From Roseofilum reptotaenium CS-1145 (GTDB taxonomy: Bacteria > Cyanobacteriota > Cyanobacteriia > Cyanobacteriales > Desertifilaceae), in NCBI RefSeq assembly GCF_028330985.1, contig NZ_JAQMUE010000103.1, positions 1 through 64,000 on the forward strand: a stretch of DNA of 64,000 nucleotides. Direction: 5' to 3'. Positions 36,313 to 47,100 of the stretch are shown here, piece by piece. Under the pieces are notes generated by a model. The model had not been told where the DNA came from. It saw only the letters and a list, made by a program, of their open reading frames with translations, and made no database searches. The position numbers and the translations under genes were made by a program. How positions within the stretch are numbered: the first letter of the stretch is position 1; every line of letters starts with the position of its first letter.

Positions 36313-37491
36313 ATGGATCGAGAGCGCGAATTAAGGGATGATCGGGATTATGATTTGGATGCGTATGATTACGTTCTCCCAGAGGAGTGTATTGCCCAAA
36401 ATCCGGTTACTCCTAGGGATAGTTCGCGGTTGTTGGTGGTAGATTCATCCGCAGGATGTCATCATGAAGTGTTTCGCGAGTTGCCCCAATGGTTGCGGCG
36501 TGAGGATTTATTGGTAATGAATGATACTCGTGTGATTCCGGCGCGGTTGTATGGGTATAAGTCTACGGGGATGGAGATGGAGGCGCTGCTGCTGGAGAGA
36601 GTGGAGCGTCATGTATGGTTGGCACTGGTGAAGCCGGGACGACGGTTGAAACCGGGGGCTGTGGTTGAGTTTTCTGCCCATAGCGGTGAAGATTTGCCCC
36701 CATTAAAGGCAAAGATTCGAGGGACGGATGAGGCGACTGGGGGGCGGTTTTTGGAGTTTGAGTTATCTGGAGATCAAGAGTTACAGGATCTGTTGGATGA
36801 TTATGGTCATGTGCCGTTTCCCCCTTATGTGACGGATACACAGGCAGAGGCGGATCAGTATCAGACGGTGTATGCACAGGCAGCAGGTTCGGTGGCTGCG
36901 CCGACTGCGGGGTTGCATTTTACGCCTCGGCTGCTGGAGGAGTTGGAGGATTTGGGAATTGAGCGGGCAATGGTGACGTTGCATGTGGGGGTAGGGACGT
37001 TTCGCCCGGTGGAGGTGAAGGATATTCGCACGCATGAGATGCATCAGGAGTGGTTGGAGGTCTCTGGGGAGACTTGGCAGAAGGTACGGGAGACTCAAAA
37101 GCGGGGTGGACGAGTCATTTCGGTGGGCACAACGTCAGTGAGAGCGTTGGAAGGAGCGGCTCATTGGTGGAAGGATCGGGGTTCTGTAGGGGCGGGTTCA
37201 TTTAATTTTGGGTCTTCCAAGCGAGATCTTGGTGAACCTGCCCTTACATCTGGGCCTGGAGCAGGATTTTATGGCAAGACGGATTTATTTATTTATCCAG
37301 GGTATGAGTGGCAGGTGGTTGAGGGATTAATTACAAATTTCCATTTGCCTCGTTCGAGTTTGTTGATGCTGGTGAGTGCTTTGGTGGGCCGATCGCGACT
37401 ACTACAGTTGTATCAGGAGGCGATCGCCGAGGACTATCGCTTTTATTCATTTGGCGATGCGATGCTGATCTTACCGGAAGCTCGGTTCTGA
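36313..37491 (+). CDS. queA: S-adenosylmethionine:tRNA ribosyltransferase-isomerase
   Basis: 392 residues from ATG 36313 (a GTG precedes it); forms the epoxyqueuosine precursor on tRNA. Seen: DYVLPEECIAQNP and RDSSRLLVVD at the N-terminus, MNDTRVIPARLYG, AAPTAGLHFTP, VTLHVGVGTFRPVE, the HEMHQEW region, GKTDLFIYPGY, ITNFHLPRSSLLMLVSAL. Odd: between the GTTSVRALEGAAHWW segment and GKTDLFIYPGY there are about 30 extra residues (DRGSVGAG...SGPGAG) relative to the usual length. They are encoded by a palindromic repeat inside the gene (37185-37248). The frame is kept, so the enzyme may still function. A TPR gene follows on the same strand. Confidence 0.92.
   Translation: MDRERELRDDRDYDLDAYDYVLPEECIAQNPVTPRDSSRLLVVDSSAGCHHEVFRELPQWLRREDLLVMNDTRVIPARLYGYKSTGMEMEALLLERVERHVWLALVKPGRRLKPGAVVEFSAHSGEDLPPLKAKIRGTDEATGGRFLEFELSGDQELQDLLDDYGHVPFPPYVTDTQAEADQYQTVYAQAAGSVAAPTAGLHFTPRLLEELEDLGIERAMVTLHVGVGTFRPVEVKDIRTHEMHQEWLEVSGETWQKVRETQKRGGRVISVGTTSVRALEGAAHWWKDRGSVGAGSFNFGSSKRDLGEPALTSGPGAGFYGKTDLFIYPGYEWQVVEGLITNFHLPRSSLLMLVSALVGRSRLLQLYQEAIAEDYRFYSFGDAMLILPEARF
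37185..37248. repeat. Palindromic repeat inserted in frame inside queA
   Basis: TGTAGGGGCGGGTTCA (37185-37200) and TGAACCTGCCCTTACA (37233-37248) are inverted with two mismatches. The left arm belongs to the TGTAGGGGC family seen at 8099 and 32177, and a right-arm half copy (AACCCGCCCCTACA) lies at 60304. The 64-bp arm-to-arm span is not a multiple of three, but the frame of QueA stays open, so flanking bases were lost or gained too. Confidence 0.7.
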
Positions 37492-37539
37492 GCCTGAACA
37501 AGAACATCAGTTCAGTTCAAATTGGAGAGCAATATAATA

Positions 37540-38202
37540 ATGAATACTAATGGTGTGGTTTGGGGAACGGTGGTGGCGATCGCCCTGGGTATGGGTTTTC
37601 CAGCGCTCTCATCTGCTGAGGAAACGAGTGCGGATGAGTTTTATCGCTTTGGGGTGGTTTTGCAGCAAGAGGGGTTATTGGAGGAAGCGATCGCCCAATA
37701 TCGGGAGGCTTTGCGGTTAAATCCCCAGTTGGCCCAGGTGTATGTGAATTTGGGGGTTGCCTTGACAGATCTCGGAGATCGAGAGGAGGCGATCTCTGCC
37801 TATCAGCAGGCGTTGCAGGTCGATCCGAGGTTGGGGGAGGCTTATTTTAATTGGGGTAATGTTTTGATTGGTCAAAATCAGATCAATCAAGCGATTGAGA
37901 AGTATGAACGGGCGGTTCAAGTGCAGCCCAATTATGATAAAGCGTATTACAATCTGGCCAATGCTTTGGCGTTGGTTGAGGAGTTTGAGGGGGCGATCGC
38001 TGCGTGGAATCAGGCAATTCGGATCAATCCAGAGTTTGCCCAAGCGTATGCCAATTTAGGGGTAGTCTTGCATCAGCAAGAGCAAATTCCTCAAGCTCTG
38101 GCAAGTTTGGAGAGGGCATATGCATTGTTTCAACAACAGGGGAATTTAGGGCAAGCGGAGAGGATTGAGGGATATTTACAGCATTTACCCAATAATGAAT
38201 GA
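37540..38202 (+). CDS. TPR repeat protein
   Basis: 220 residues from ATG 37540; the frame extends to a TTG at 37522. Seen: a signal-peptide-like start (VVWGTVVAIALGMGFPALSSA) and four to five tetratricopeptide repeats between about residues 33 and 205, with AEEFYR...LxPxLAxVYxNLGxAL patterns. A periplasmic or lumenal protein-interaction scaffold is likely. Starts about 50 bp after queA, so it may be co-transcribed, but no functional connection is evident. Ends next to the convergent hybrid kinase (the two stops abut). Confidence 0.82.
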   Translation: MNTNGVVWGTVVAIALGMGFPALSSAEETSADEFYRFGVVLQQEGLLEEAIAQYREALRLNPQLAQVYVNLGVALTDLGDREEAISAYQQALQVDPRLGEAYFNWGNVLIGQNQINQAIEKYERAVQVQPNYDKAYYNLANALALVEEFEGAIAAWNQAIRINPEFAQAYANLGVVLHQQEQIPQALASLERAYALFQQQGNLGQAERIEGYLQHLPNNE

Positions 38203-40197
38203 TTAATGGTCTGAGTTGGCGATCTCCTCGGTAACTTCAGTAATGGTCTCGAAGTCAAAGTTCTTGACTAGAGTGGTTAAAGTATGAGCGAGAGGGCGAT
38301 CTCCTTCTTCAATTTCAGCAATTAAAGCCAGGAGCAAGTCGCTGTCTGCTTCAGTGGCGGCTTGATGTAGGCGATCGAGCCAGGATTTAGGCAGGGGGGT
38401 GAGGCGATCGGGGGTGAGGGCGATCTCTTCTCTAGCTAACGGTAAATCATCCTCACCGATCCCTTTTTCTTCTTCATAAACATACTCAATATCAAGATAG
38501 CGAGCCATCTTTTCCAGCAACTCTACTTCATCAAACGGTTTACTTAAATAATCATCACAACCACTGGCTAACATCTTTTCTTTATCCTGGACAAAAGCAT
38601 GCGCACTTAAGGCAATAATCACCGTTGATTCCCCCCCTGGAAACGACTTAATTTTTTCAGTTGCTTCATATCCATCCATCACCGGCATTCGCATATCCAT
38701 CCAGATTAAATCCGAATGCCTAGTTTTCCAAATCTCAATAGCTTCGAGTCCATTCACCGCTTCCTGGACTTCAAACCCAACTCGTTTTAATAAATTCACG
38801 AGTAATATCCGATTCGGCCAATGATCCTCAACCACCAAAATCTTATACATGGGTTGACCTTTAGCAATACCGATAATTTTTCGATTTTTATGGAGTGAAC
38901 TTTGACTTACCGAATCAGCAACTTTGACTGGAATATAAAACTCAAATACGGTTCCTTCACCCAATGCGCTACTTACCCAAATGTCTCCACCCATCAACTT
39001 GATAAATTCACGAGTAATCGGTAAACCTAGTCCTGTACCTTGATTCAGCCTTATACTCTGATTAACTTGAAAAAATACATCAAACAAATTTTCTAGATCG
39101 TCTGGAGCAATTCCTATGCCAGTATCTTGTATCTTAAACATCAGACACCTATTTTCTTGCTCACCTTCTGGGTCCTCATCTGGACAGTATTGGTCAACTT
39201 GCACCTTAATCCATCCTTGTTCCGTAAACTTAATCGAATTATCAATTAAATTAATCAAAATCTGTCTTAGCTTTCCTTCATCAGTCTTCAAAAATCGATC
39301 GACATTATCCAGAGGAGAAAATATCAAAGTTAAGTGTTTCGATTCAGCCTTAAGAGACAACATTTGATCGATCGTTTTAAGGAGTTGATATAAATCAACA
39401 TAGACTTCATATAGTTCTGATTTTCTCGCTTCAATTTTAGATAACTCCAAAATATCATTGATCAATTGTAGCAACTGTTTACCACTATGAAGAATTACAT
39501 CTAAATATTGATTGTAGTCCTCAAAAGTAACACCTTCTTTTTTTAAGACTTGTGCAAATCCCAAGATAGCATTTAATGGGGTTCTTAATTCATGACTCAT
39601 ACGAGCTAAGAATTCACTTTTAGCACGATTGGCTTGCTCGGCTTCTTCTTTAGCAAATTGCAATTCCAAGGTGCGAGATTGAACCCGACTTTCTAGTTCT
39701 TCCGTGATTTTTTTTAAGGCAGCTTCTGCCAGCCCTCTTTCTTCAACTTCATGGTGAAGCTGTTGGTTCTTTTGTGCTAAATTCTGATTCAAGAATCGTA
39801 GCTTAAGGTGGACTTTAATCCGAGCTAATACTTCTTTTTGACGAAAAGGTTTGGTTATATAATCCACTGCACCCAGAGCAAAACCCTGCATCTTATCCTC
39901 AATTTCTCCTAATGCAGTCGTAAAAATAATAGGAATATCTTGAGTTGAAGGAGAAGACTTAAGGCGACGACAGGTTTCAAAACCATCAATGCCTGGCATC
40001 ATCACATCTAAAAGAATTAAATCAGGCTTGGCATATTCCACTTGTTCAATCGCACTTTCTCCATCAACAGCTACTAAAATTTCCCATCCTAAATCTTTGA
40101 GAGTATCCGATAAAACTTTTAAGTTCGTTGGATTATCATCTACAATAAGAATAACGATCTCTTGTAAAGCATTGTGACTATGGGGAAAGAAATGCAT
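38203..40197 (-). CDS. Hybrid histidine kinase (REC-HisKA-HATPase-REC)
   Basis: 664 residues, soluble. Seen: N-terminal receiver with D64 in [10 protein letters not shown] and TKPF Lys; coiled coil (about 140-190); HisKA with H202 in MSHELRTPL; HATPase ([24 protein letters not shown]); second receiver (about 455-580; IWMDMRMPV Asp). A C-terminal helical module (about 605-660; [14 protein letters not shown]) is shared with the kinase at 23645. Common cyanobacterial layout. No DNA-binding output, so the output is via phosphotransfer or protein contact. Partner and signal unknown. Confidence 0.9.
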   Translation of the reverse strand: MHFFPHSHNALQEIVILIVDDNPTNLKVLSDTLKDLGWEILVAVDGESAIEQVEYAKPDLILLDVMMPGIDGFETCRRLKSSPSTQDIPIIFTTALGEIEDKMQGFALGAVDYITKPFRQKEVLARIKVHLKLRFLNQNLAQKNQQLHHEVEERGLAEAALKKITEELESRVQSRTLELQFAKEEAEQANRAKSEFLARMSHELRTPLNAILGFAQVLKKEGVTFEDYNQYLDVILHSGKQLLQLINDILELSKIEARKSELYEVYVDLYQLLKTIDQMLSLKAESKHLTLIFSPLDNVDRFLKTDEGKLRQILINLIDNSIKFTEQGWIKVQVDQYCPDEDPEGEQENRCLMFKIQDTGIGIAPDDLENLFDVFFQVNQSIRLNQGTGLGLPITREFIKLMGGDIWVSSALGEGTVFEFYIPVKVADSVSQSSLHKNRKIIGIAKGQPMYKILVVEDHWPNRILLVNLLKRVGFEVQEAVNGLEAIEIWKTRHSDLIWMDMRMPVMDGYEATEKIKSFPGGESTVIIALSAHAFVQDKEKMLASGCDDYLSKPFDEVELLEKMARYLDIEYVYEEEKGIGEDDLPLAREEIALTPDRLTPLPKSWLDRLHQAATEADSDLLLALIAEIEEGDRPLAHTLTTLVKNFDFETITEVTEEIANSDH

Positions 40198-40660
40198 TAG
40201 AGTATATCAATCTTGTCTAAACTCACGATATCAAGACTATATCTAAATATTAGGTCAAAACAGCGTCATATGATCGCAACAGTCAATCATTATCGTTCTG
40301 CTCCCCCGTGTACAGGGTTGAGAGATGAGTCTGATACTTTATAATACATAGAAAATGGATTGACAACTCCGTTTATCATACTCTACAGATCTGTATATAT
40401 TGTTGTATAAAGGACTGTGCTTTAGCGATTGATACTGGTTATTCGTAAAAATCCTGGTGTTGACTCACGTGATTCATTAAACTTGTAAAGTTTTATGACA
40501 CTGAATCCAAAAGGTTCAAGATGCACAGTTAGCCACTAGGATAATATTAGGTCAGATAAGGGAAAGCGTTATAATAAGAGTTAGACTACTCTAAACCATG
40601 GGTAGAGAGTCACACTGAGGGTTCATCAAGCTTACAATTATTAACCATTATGAATAATCC
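40198..40660. other. Gene-free stretch between divergent signalling genes
   Basis: 463 bp between the divergently transcribed hybrid kinase and adenylate cyclase, so it should contain promoters for both. It is AT-rich with no gene, repeat or terminator that I can recognise. An operator is possible but I cannot place it. Confidence 0.4.
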
Positions 40661-42760
40661 ATGGTGGAGACCAATCTCAAGCCGAAGGACACAAGTATGA
40701 CAGAGATTGAAGAGAATGAATCCTTACAGAATAAGTCGTTAGCTCCTGCAAGAAACAGCAAAATTTCCAGACTTCAATCGCTGAATTGCTCTCAAGATAT
40801 TCCCCTGAGATTACTCTTAGTCATTCCCTTTATTGTACAAATTGTGGGAGCAGTGGGATTAACGGGGTGGTTATCTTTACGCAATGGTCAACAAGCGGTT
40901 CGGGCAGTGACCTTACAACTTCGAGATGAAGCCAGTGCTAGGATTAGGCAACATTTGGATGATTATCTAGAAGCGCCTCGGATCGTTGCCCAAGTGAATA
41001 CAAACAGCTTAGAATTAGGACAATTAGATACACAAGATCCATCTCGTTTAACTCGTACCTTTTGGCGACAGAGAAATTTGTTCGATCCGATTGAAGTTTC
41101 AGCGATTTATTTTGGCACAGTAGAGGGAGAGTTCACGGGTTTAGGATTCCAGAATGATCAAACTTGGCAAGTGGGAAGATCCGGTGAAGAGACAGATTTT
41201 CATTTTTATAGTTATGCGACAGATGATCGAGGAAATCCAACTGAACTTCTAGAAAAGGGAAATACTTACGATCCGAGGGTGCGTCCTTGGTACAAAAAAG
41301 CAGTAGAGGCTCAGGAAGGAACTTGGAGTGACGTTTATGCAGATTTTAAGGAACCGAGGTTGAAAATAACCCTAGCTGAACCGGTATTTCAAGAGTCGGG
41401 AGAATTGTGGGGAGTGTTAGGGGTAGACTTTGTGTTATCGCATATTCGTAATTTTTTGCAAGCGATTAGAATTGGTGAATCGGGAAAAACGTTTATCATG
41501 GATCGTTCTGGTTTTTTGGTGGCAACTTCTACTGAAGATCTACCTTTTATGATTAAACCAGATACGGTAGAGCGATTGCCCGCCGTTGAGATAGAGAATA
41601 GGGTGATTCAAAAAACAGCCCTATATTTGTATGATCGTTTTGGAGATTTTGAGAAAATCAAAGATGCGTTTAATTTAGAGATTAATCTTGATAGAGAGCG
41701 TTATTTTTTACAAGTTGTTCCCTTTAGTCAAGGACAGAATCTAGATTGGTTAATTGTGGTCATAGTTCCAGAATCTGATTTTATGGGACAAATCAAAAAG
41801 AATACTCAACGGACGATCGCCCTCTGTCTGGTTGCTCTATTCGTGGCGACCTGCTTTGGATGGATAACGGCGAAGTGGATCACCGATCCGATTATGCAGT
41901 TAAGTGATGGGAGTCGTCGGTTAGCGAGTGCGGCTCTGACACGCTGGACTCATGAAAGTTTAGCTCAAAATGTAGCGGTGAAAGGTGTAGCTGAATTGAA
42001 AATTTTAGCTGAATCGTTTAATCAAATGGCTAATCAGCTCCAAGAGTCGTTTACAGCTCTAGAAAAGAGTAATGAGGAATTGGAGTTACGGGTAGAAGAG
42101 AGAACTGCTGATTTACGTCGAGAGCAGGAAAAATCGGAAACGCTGTTGTTGAATATTCTGCCAGAGGCGATCGCCAAACAGCTCAAGCAAGAAGCTCAGG
42201 CGATCGCTGAACATTTTGAATCGGTGACGATCCTATTTTCTGATATTGTCGGCTTTACCTCTTTATCTTCCCGCATGGCTCCCATTAACTTGGTCACTTG
42301 GCTCAATGAACTGTTCTCTAGCTTTGATTATTTAGTCGAAAAACATGGATTAGAAAAAATTAAAACCATTGGTGATGCGTATATGGTGGTTGGAGGTCTA
42401 CCTGTTCCCCAACGTGAGCATCAAGCAGCGATGGCAGCGATGGCCTTAGAAATGCAGGAGAGTATGCAACAATTTTGTTTAGAGAATGGAGAATGTCTAC
42501 AAATTCGTATTGGTCTTCATACCGGCCCAGTGGTTGCAGGAGTGATTGGTGTGCGCAAGTTTAGTTATGATTTATGGGGCGATACGGTGAATGTGGCTTC
42601 ACGGATGGAGTCTTCGGGGATGCCGGGAAAAATTCAAGTCAGTGAGCAATTTTATCAGAGTCTTAAAGACCAGTTTGAGTTTGAAGAACGGGGAATCATT
42701 TCGGTCAAAGGCAAGGGGAAGATGAAAACCTATTGGTTGGAAGGAGTCGGGAGAATCTGA
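40661..42760 (+). CDS. Cache-HAMP class III adenylate cyclase
   Basis: 699 residues. Seen: N-terminal cytosolic tail, membrane helix (about 47-70), a large double-Cache sensor (about 75-365; VRPWYKKAVEAQEGTWSDVY is typical), helix 2 (about 377-400), HAMP, coiled coil, and a cyclase domain (about 520-695). The metal Asps lie in ILFSDIVGF and TIGDAYM, Lys in EKIKTIG and Asp in SYDLWGD, so ATP specificity and a full catalytic set. Senses a small extracellular ligand and makes cAMP. The cyclase domain is closely similar to 33218-34612, likely a duplication with a swapped sensor. Confidence 0.92.
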   Translation: MVETNLKPKDTSMTEIEENESLQNKSLAPARNSKISRLQSLNCSQDIPLRLLLVIPFIVQIVGAVGLTGWLSLRNGQQAVRAVTLQLRDEASARIRQHLDDYLEAPRIVAQVNTNSLELGQLDTQDPSRLTRTFWRQRNLFDPIEVSAIYFGTVEGEFTGLGFQNDQTWQVGRSGEETDFHFYSYATDDRGNPTELLEKGNTYDPRVRPWYKKAVEAQEGTWSDVYADFKEPRLKITLAEPVFQESGELWGVLGVDFVLSHIRNFLQAIRIGESGKTFIMDRSGFLVATSTEDLPFMIKPDTVERLPAVEIENRVIQKTALYLYDRFGDFEKIKDAFNLEINLDRERYFLQVVPFSQGQNLDWLIVVIVPESDFMGQIKKNTQRTIALCLVALFVATCFGWITAKWITDPIMQLSDGSRRLASAALTRWTHESLAQNVAVKGVAELKILAESFNQMANQLQESFTALEKSNEELELRVEERTADLRREQEKSETLLLNILPEAIAKQLKQEAQAIAEHFESVTILFSDIVGFTSLSSRMAPINLVTWLNELFSSFDYLVEKHGLEKIKTIGDAYMVVGGLPVPQREHQAAMAAMALEMQESMQQFCLENGECLQIRIGLHTGPVVAGVIGVRKFSYDLWGDTVNVASRMESSGMPGKIQVSEQFYQSLKDQFEFEERGIISVKGKGKMKTYWLEGVGRI

Positions 42761-42822
42761 GCCATTAGGGATTAAGATCGGGATATGTGCAAAATTACGA
42801 TACGAATCAAATTGTAGCGAAA

Positions 42823-43473
42823 ATGACTCAAACCACCAACGCTCGTGACCTTTTCCAAAGCGCTTATGAAAATCGTTATACCTGGGATGACGAGTTTCCG
42901 GGAATGAGTGCTGAGATTGATATTGAACAAGGCAATGAAATCTATAGTGGTTCCATTCAGATTAACCAAGATCTAACTATTGAAATCTCTGGTATTGAGA
43001 ATGAGATGGTGAAAAAATCGGTAGAAACCCAACTTAAGGATGTGGTTACTCACCGTAAGCGTAGAGCTTTTGAGGAGACCCATGGGAAAAATAGCTTTAC
43101 TCTGGGTGAAACGGATGATTGCGGTGCAGTAGGAATCCAGGTTTCTGGTGCAGCGATGGGTTCAGAATATAGAGTGCGCGATCGCGTGATTTGCTATGTG
43201 CAACGGGTGGTCGGTCAAATGACGTTTTATATTGATACCCATGAAACCTTGGATACGGGAGAGGGATATCTACCCACCCGCTATGAGGCCGTGTTCCGTA
43301 ATACGGAGACAGAGGAGATGATCCAGCAGGTGCAGTTTGAAGACCGCTATCAACTGGTTGGGGATTATTTTTTGCTTACCCATCAAACTTTGCATACGGA
43401 ACGCCCAGATGAAAAAGTGACTACCCAGTTTACGTACTCTAAGATTAAATTGTTAGAGCCAAGTGTGGTTTAG
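42823..43473 (+). CDS. DUF3386 family protein
   Basis: 216 residues from ATG 42823; the frame is open to a GTG at 42787, but the family begins near ARDLFQSAYENRYTWDDEFPG. Seen: that N-terminal signature, an alternating beta-rich body, and a C-terminal FTYSKIKLL. Family knowledge: DUF3386 is a cyanobacterial and plastid family of unknown function, of lipid-carrier-like fold by analogy. No signal peptide. About 60 bp after the cyclase on the same strand. Confidence 0.85.
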   Translation: MTQTTNARDLFQSAYENRYTWDDEFPGMSAEIDIEQGNEIYSGSIQINQDLTIEISGIENEMVKKSVETQLKDVVTHRKRRAFEETHGKNSFTLGETDDCGAVGIQVSGAAMGSEYRVRDRVICYVQRVVGQMTFYIDTHETLDTGEGYLPTRYEAVFRNTETEEMIQQVQFEDRYQLVGDYFLLTHQTLHTERPDEKVTTQFTYSKIKLLEPSVV

Positions 43474-43547
43474 GGCGATCGCTGAATTGCAAGAATCGAG
43501 TTAAGATAATTTAAGGAATTTTACGTCCATTGTGGTGAATCAAACCT

Positions 43548-43802
43548 ATGTCTAGCACTTTAACCCCTCCCCTGGAATTAACCCCGGACAATGTAGAAGC
43601 TGTTTTAGATGACCTCCGTCCTTACCTGATGGCTGATGGGGGGAATGTAGCGCTCGAAGAAATTGATGGCCCCATTGTGAAACTGCGTTTACAAGGTGCT
43701 TGTGGATCTTGTCCGAGTTCGGCAATGACCCTGAAAATGGGAATTGAGCGTCGTTTGCGCGAATTTATTCCAGAAATTGCTGAAGTTGAACAGGTTCTCT
43801 AG
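43548..43802 (+). CDS. nfu: NifU-like iron-sulfur scaffold protein (Nfu)
   Basis: 84 residues, the typical short cyanobacterial Nfu. Seen: [18 protein letters not shown] and the cluster-binding CxxC in [21 protein letters not shown]. It assembles and hands on [4Fe-4S] clusters, notably for photosystem I, as a homodimer joined by a cluster between the two CxxC motifs. All key residues are present. Cytosolic. Single gene with a terminator downstream. The assignment is strong; the short form lacks the N-terminal IscU-like part of nitrogen-fixation NifU. Confidence 0.93.
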   Translation: MSSTLTPPLELTPDNVEAVLDDLRPYLMADGGNVALEEIDGPIVKLRLQGACGSCPSSAMTLKMGIERRLREFIPEIAEVEQVL

Positions 43803-44129
43803 CGCAGTGCCCTCGTAATGGGCAATGGGTAATGGGTAATTGCAGGTTATCAACCTCTCTGTTAACTCCCCCCATGCCCCCACTCCCCCATTCTCCCACT
43901 ACACGGCTTTGCGCTGTATCTGAAACACAACTACTCTGTACTCTGAAGATGGGTTGGCCAAAGGGCTGACCCATTTTTTCATGGATAGCTCTTCGCCCTA
44001 GATGCGGGGATGGACAATGGGGAAGCAGGGGGTTTTCAAAGTCATTTTTTCAGATCGGTCCAAGTCTGATTAGGAGACACTTTTATACTTTTTTTCAAAA
44101 GTTGACCCCTAATCATAAGAAAAATAGCC
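43803..44129. other. Gene-free stretch before the GTPase cluster
   Basis: 327 bp with a GTAATGGGCAATGGG simple run, a Pro-codon-like CCCCCATTCTCC run and the terminator at 43949. No gene is seen. Right of the terminator, AT-rich DNA runs up to the end of the large GTPase gene. Confidence 0.5.
43949..43979 (+). terminator. Rho-independent terminator after nfu
   Basis: An 11-bp stem (ATGGGTTGGCC with GGGCTGACCCAT, including two G-U pairs), loop AAAG, then six Ts. Reads on the plus strand and marks the boundary between nfu and the accessory region. Confidence 0.75.
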
Positions 44130-47100
44130 TTAAATTTTTTTCCGCAATTTTTCAATTTCTTGTTCCTTCGTCAGTTTTTTCCAAGACGCTGGGATATTCG
44201 GTTCCTTGGCACCATATAGATCGGCGAGTTCAGCGGAAAATGTCGCCATAAACCACTTCCAGTAGCTATCCGCTTCTAGGGAAAGATCGCCATTAATTTT
44301 CCAGGAAGCATAGTAGTCGTTGACTGTCCGATAATCCTTGTAGGGGACATATCGTTCATCTCCATATTTTGCTCGGGTAGCATCATCTTGGAATCTTCCA
44401 TCACTTGCTACAACTTGAGAGCAAGTTTCAATAACAAGCTTTCCTTGGTCAGGCCCACTTTCTCGATAATAGCCCCCTACTCCTTTTGGTCGATGAAAGG
44501 GAGTTTCATGATCTATATCATGGCCGTCCACACCATGAATACAAATTGCTCCACAGAATGGACAAGACTCAACGCAGCCAATAATACCCTTGAATAGTTT
44601 GTTTGTCACCTTACCTCGAAACGATTGATCATTGAACGACTTAAACCCGAGCAACATCTCGTTAAAAATCGAGTTTAGAACATTTGGCGATTGCCATATA
44701 TCCTTTTCTTCTTGTTGAGTATCCGAACTGAAAGTCTGAGACATTTCACTTATTAGATCCAGTTGCCGATTCTTTAATTCCTGAATCAGTTCCTCCTTGA
44801 GAGCCTCAAAATCAAATCCGTCAATTTCCTCCACTTCACAAACCTGCTTAATTGCTTTCTGAATTTCGTTGACAATAATATGCTCTTTGACGAATTCACA
44901 AAATTTATCAACCCAATCTACAATAGATAGCGAATTCTCTGATGTTGCGGACTCAATATATTGATGGGTCTGTTTTACGATTTCTGCAACTTGATTTAAT
45001 TTGATTTTAATTTCATCCTCTAAAATCTTTTCAATGTGATTGTCTTTCTTGAAATCATCAACATCCCGAGCAATCCAATACTTGATACTATATTCAGGAG
45101 AGTGAATATAGTCATAGTACAAATCAAAAGACTCTTTCTCCGCTAAAGATATCAGAACGCTGTTAATCAAAGACTGTTTGTTGTTGAGCTTTTTAGAGTA
45201 AGGCGGGATTGCTCGCATTTGCTCTACTACCTTATTGGGCAAATTATCTTCGATCGCGTCCTTGATACCCTCAATGATGTTATCTCGCAATAATTCAACA
45301 ACGGCAGTTCCAAACTTTACCTTAGCAAAATAAACTTTAAAAAGTTTATACCATTTACTGTCCTTCTCACTTTCCAGCGCTGCTATAGGATTATTCGCTT
45401 TTCTGAATTCATCATCTAGCTTTTTCAGTCGTTTAACTGCATTTCCACAAATACATACCGCTAAATCAATTTCTAAGTTGTTAGGCAACTGAACTTTAAA
45501 TTCAGTTTTAATATCTTTAGCTTTTTTTTCAAACTCCTGATGAAAGTCATTGACGATCGCTTCAATCAAGCTTTTGTGATAGGGCTGCTTGCCCATTGCC
45601 TTTTCCTGGTCTAGTAAACTGCTATTTGCTTTTTGAAATAGCTGCTGAACCATCGTTTCGATTTTTGGCTGAATCTTATTATCAGACCCCAATAAATTTT
45701 TAAATTCTTTGACCAACCAATCCCACAAACCTTCTGAATCTTTATCGCCATCAACTTTAAAATCATTAAAATCATAGTCTTCCAGAGACTTGGGACCAAG
45801 TTTTTCTGCGATCCATTTTTCTCGATCTGAATACTTATCATAGAGAACTGCTTCTGCTTCAGTTCCGATATTTGCTGGAGGTTCTTCCTGCCAATCCTGT
45901 TTTAACTCACCCATCCACTTTGTCCAGTTGTGTTCAAACAAGTTTCGCAACTCAGTGTCAGAGTAATTGGCTATCTCCTCATACTTTCCGTCCTTTTTCT
46001 GCTCTTGGACAAACTGCTTGAGTTCGTCGGACATCCGAGTTTCATACTGACTCGTCTCTATGTCTACATTTAGCTTCAGCTTTTGGGTTTGGTAATAACT
46101 ACGGATTGCTTTCTCGGCTTCATTTTTTAACTCTGCCCGTAAATCCTTAAGTCTAGCCTCAGTATTTGCCTTCCACTGCTCCATGTACTCTTGGTACATT
46201 CCTTTGGCCGACTCCTCAAAAAACTCAGCCATCAATTTTTGTTTATCCGAAAATATTTCAGCAAAATCTCGGTTGAAATCTTGTTTAACCCTGTTATAAG
46301 TGTTTTCTAATGTTTCTCGATCAGTACAGTTAAAAATCTGGATTCTCGCTTTTGATTGTAATTCAGAAACTTCTTGACTAAATTCATTCGTAATCTCATT
46401 CCAACGCCGATCTAATGTCTTGCGAGCCTGACTTTCAATTGTGTTTCTGAACTCGTAGACAAAATCATCTTTTTTCACCGCATCCCAAAGGTTTCCCAGG
46501 TGTTTGCTAAAGCCCTCCGCAGAAAATATATCTTCTGAAGTTATTTCTGAACCAAGAATTTCCTCTTTCAGCTTATTCACCCCTGTACTGTATCCAGGAC
46601 TCACCGGAGCCATTGGGCCATTTCCTTCCTGTAAACCAGGCAAGTATTTAATATCTTGGTTAGCTTTAAACTGAATAATGTCTTGGAACAGCTTTACAGG
46701 TTGCCCTTCCGATTCACAGGCTATTTTTGTGTATTTATCCAGTTCGCCTTCCAGAACTCGACGTTGCGTCATTAATTTATCTTCTGACGGCGGATCGACA
46801 TTTTGGTGAATCACTTTACATTGAGGAGCTAAACCCACTTCCTCCATCCGCAAGAAAGCCTGAACGGAGATGGGCAAAATTTCTTGCAAATAAGTGTTAT
46901 TTTCTCCCATCATATTAATTAAGGTCAGATTCCCCAACCCAATCACAAAGGTGGAAAGTTCGTTGTCATGGCTGCGAGTTGACTTGGAGGAAAGCTCTGG
47001 TGCTTTCAAGCCTTCTGTATCTACTACAAAAATATAGTCAACTTTGAGTTGTTCCCGTAGTTTTTCTTCTAGCTTTACTGGCTGAAAATAAACCCCACGA

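Noticed and set aside
36561-37098. Minus-strand frames rich in Pro/His/Arg inside queA
   Set aside because: Antisense of a G-rich coding region; QueA motifs in the plus frame are unambiguous.
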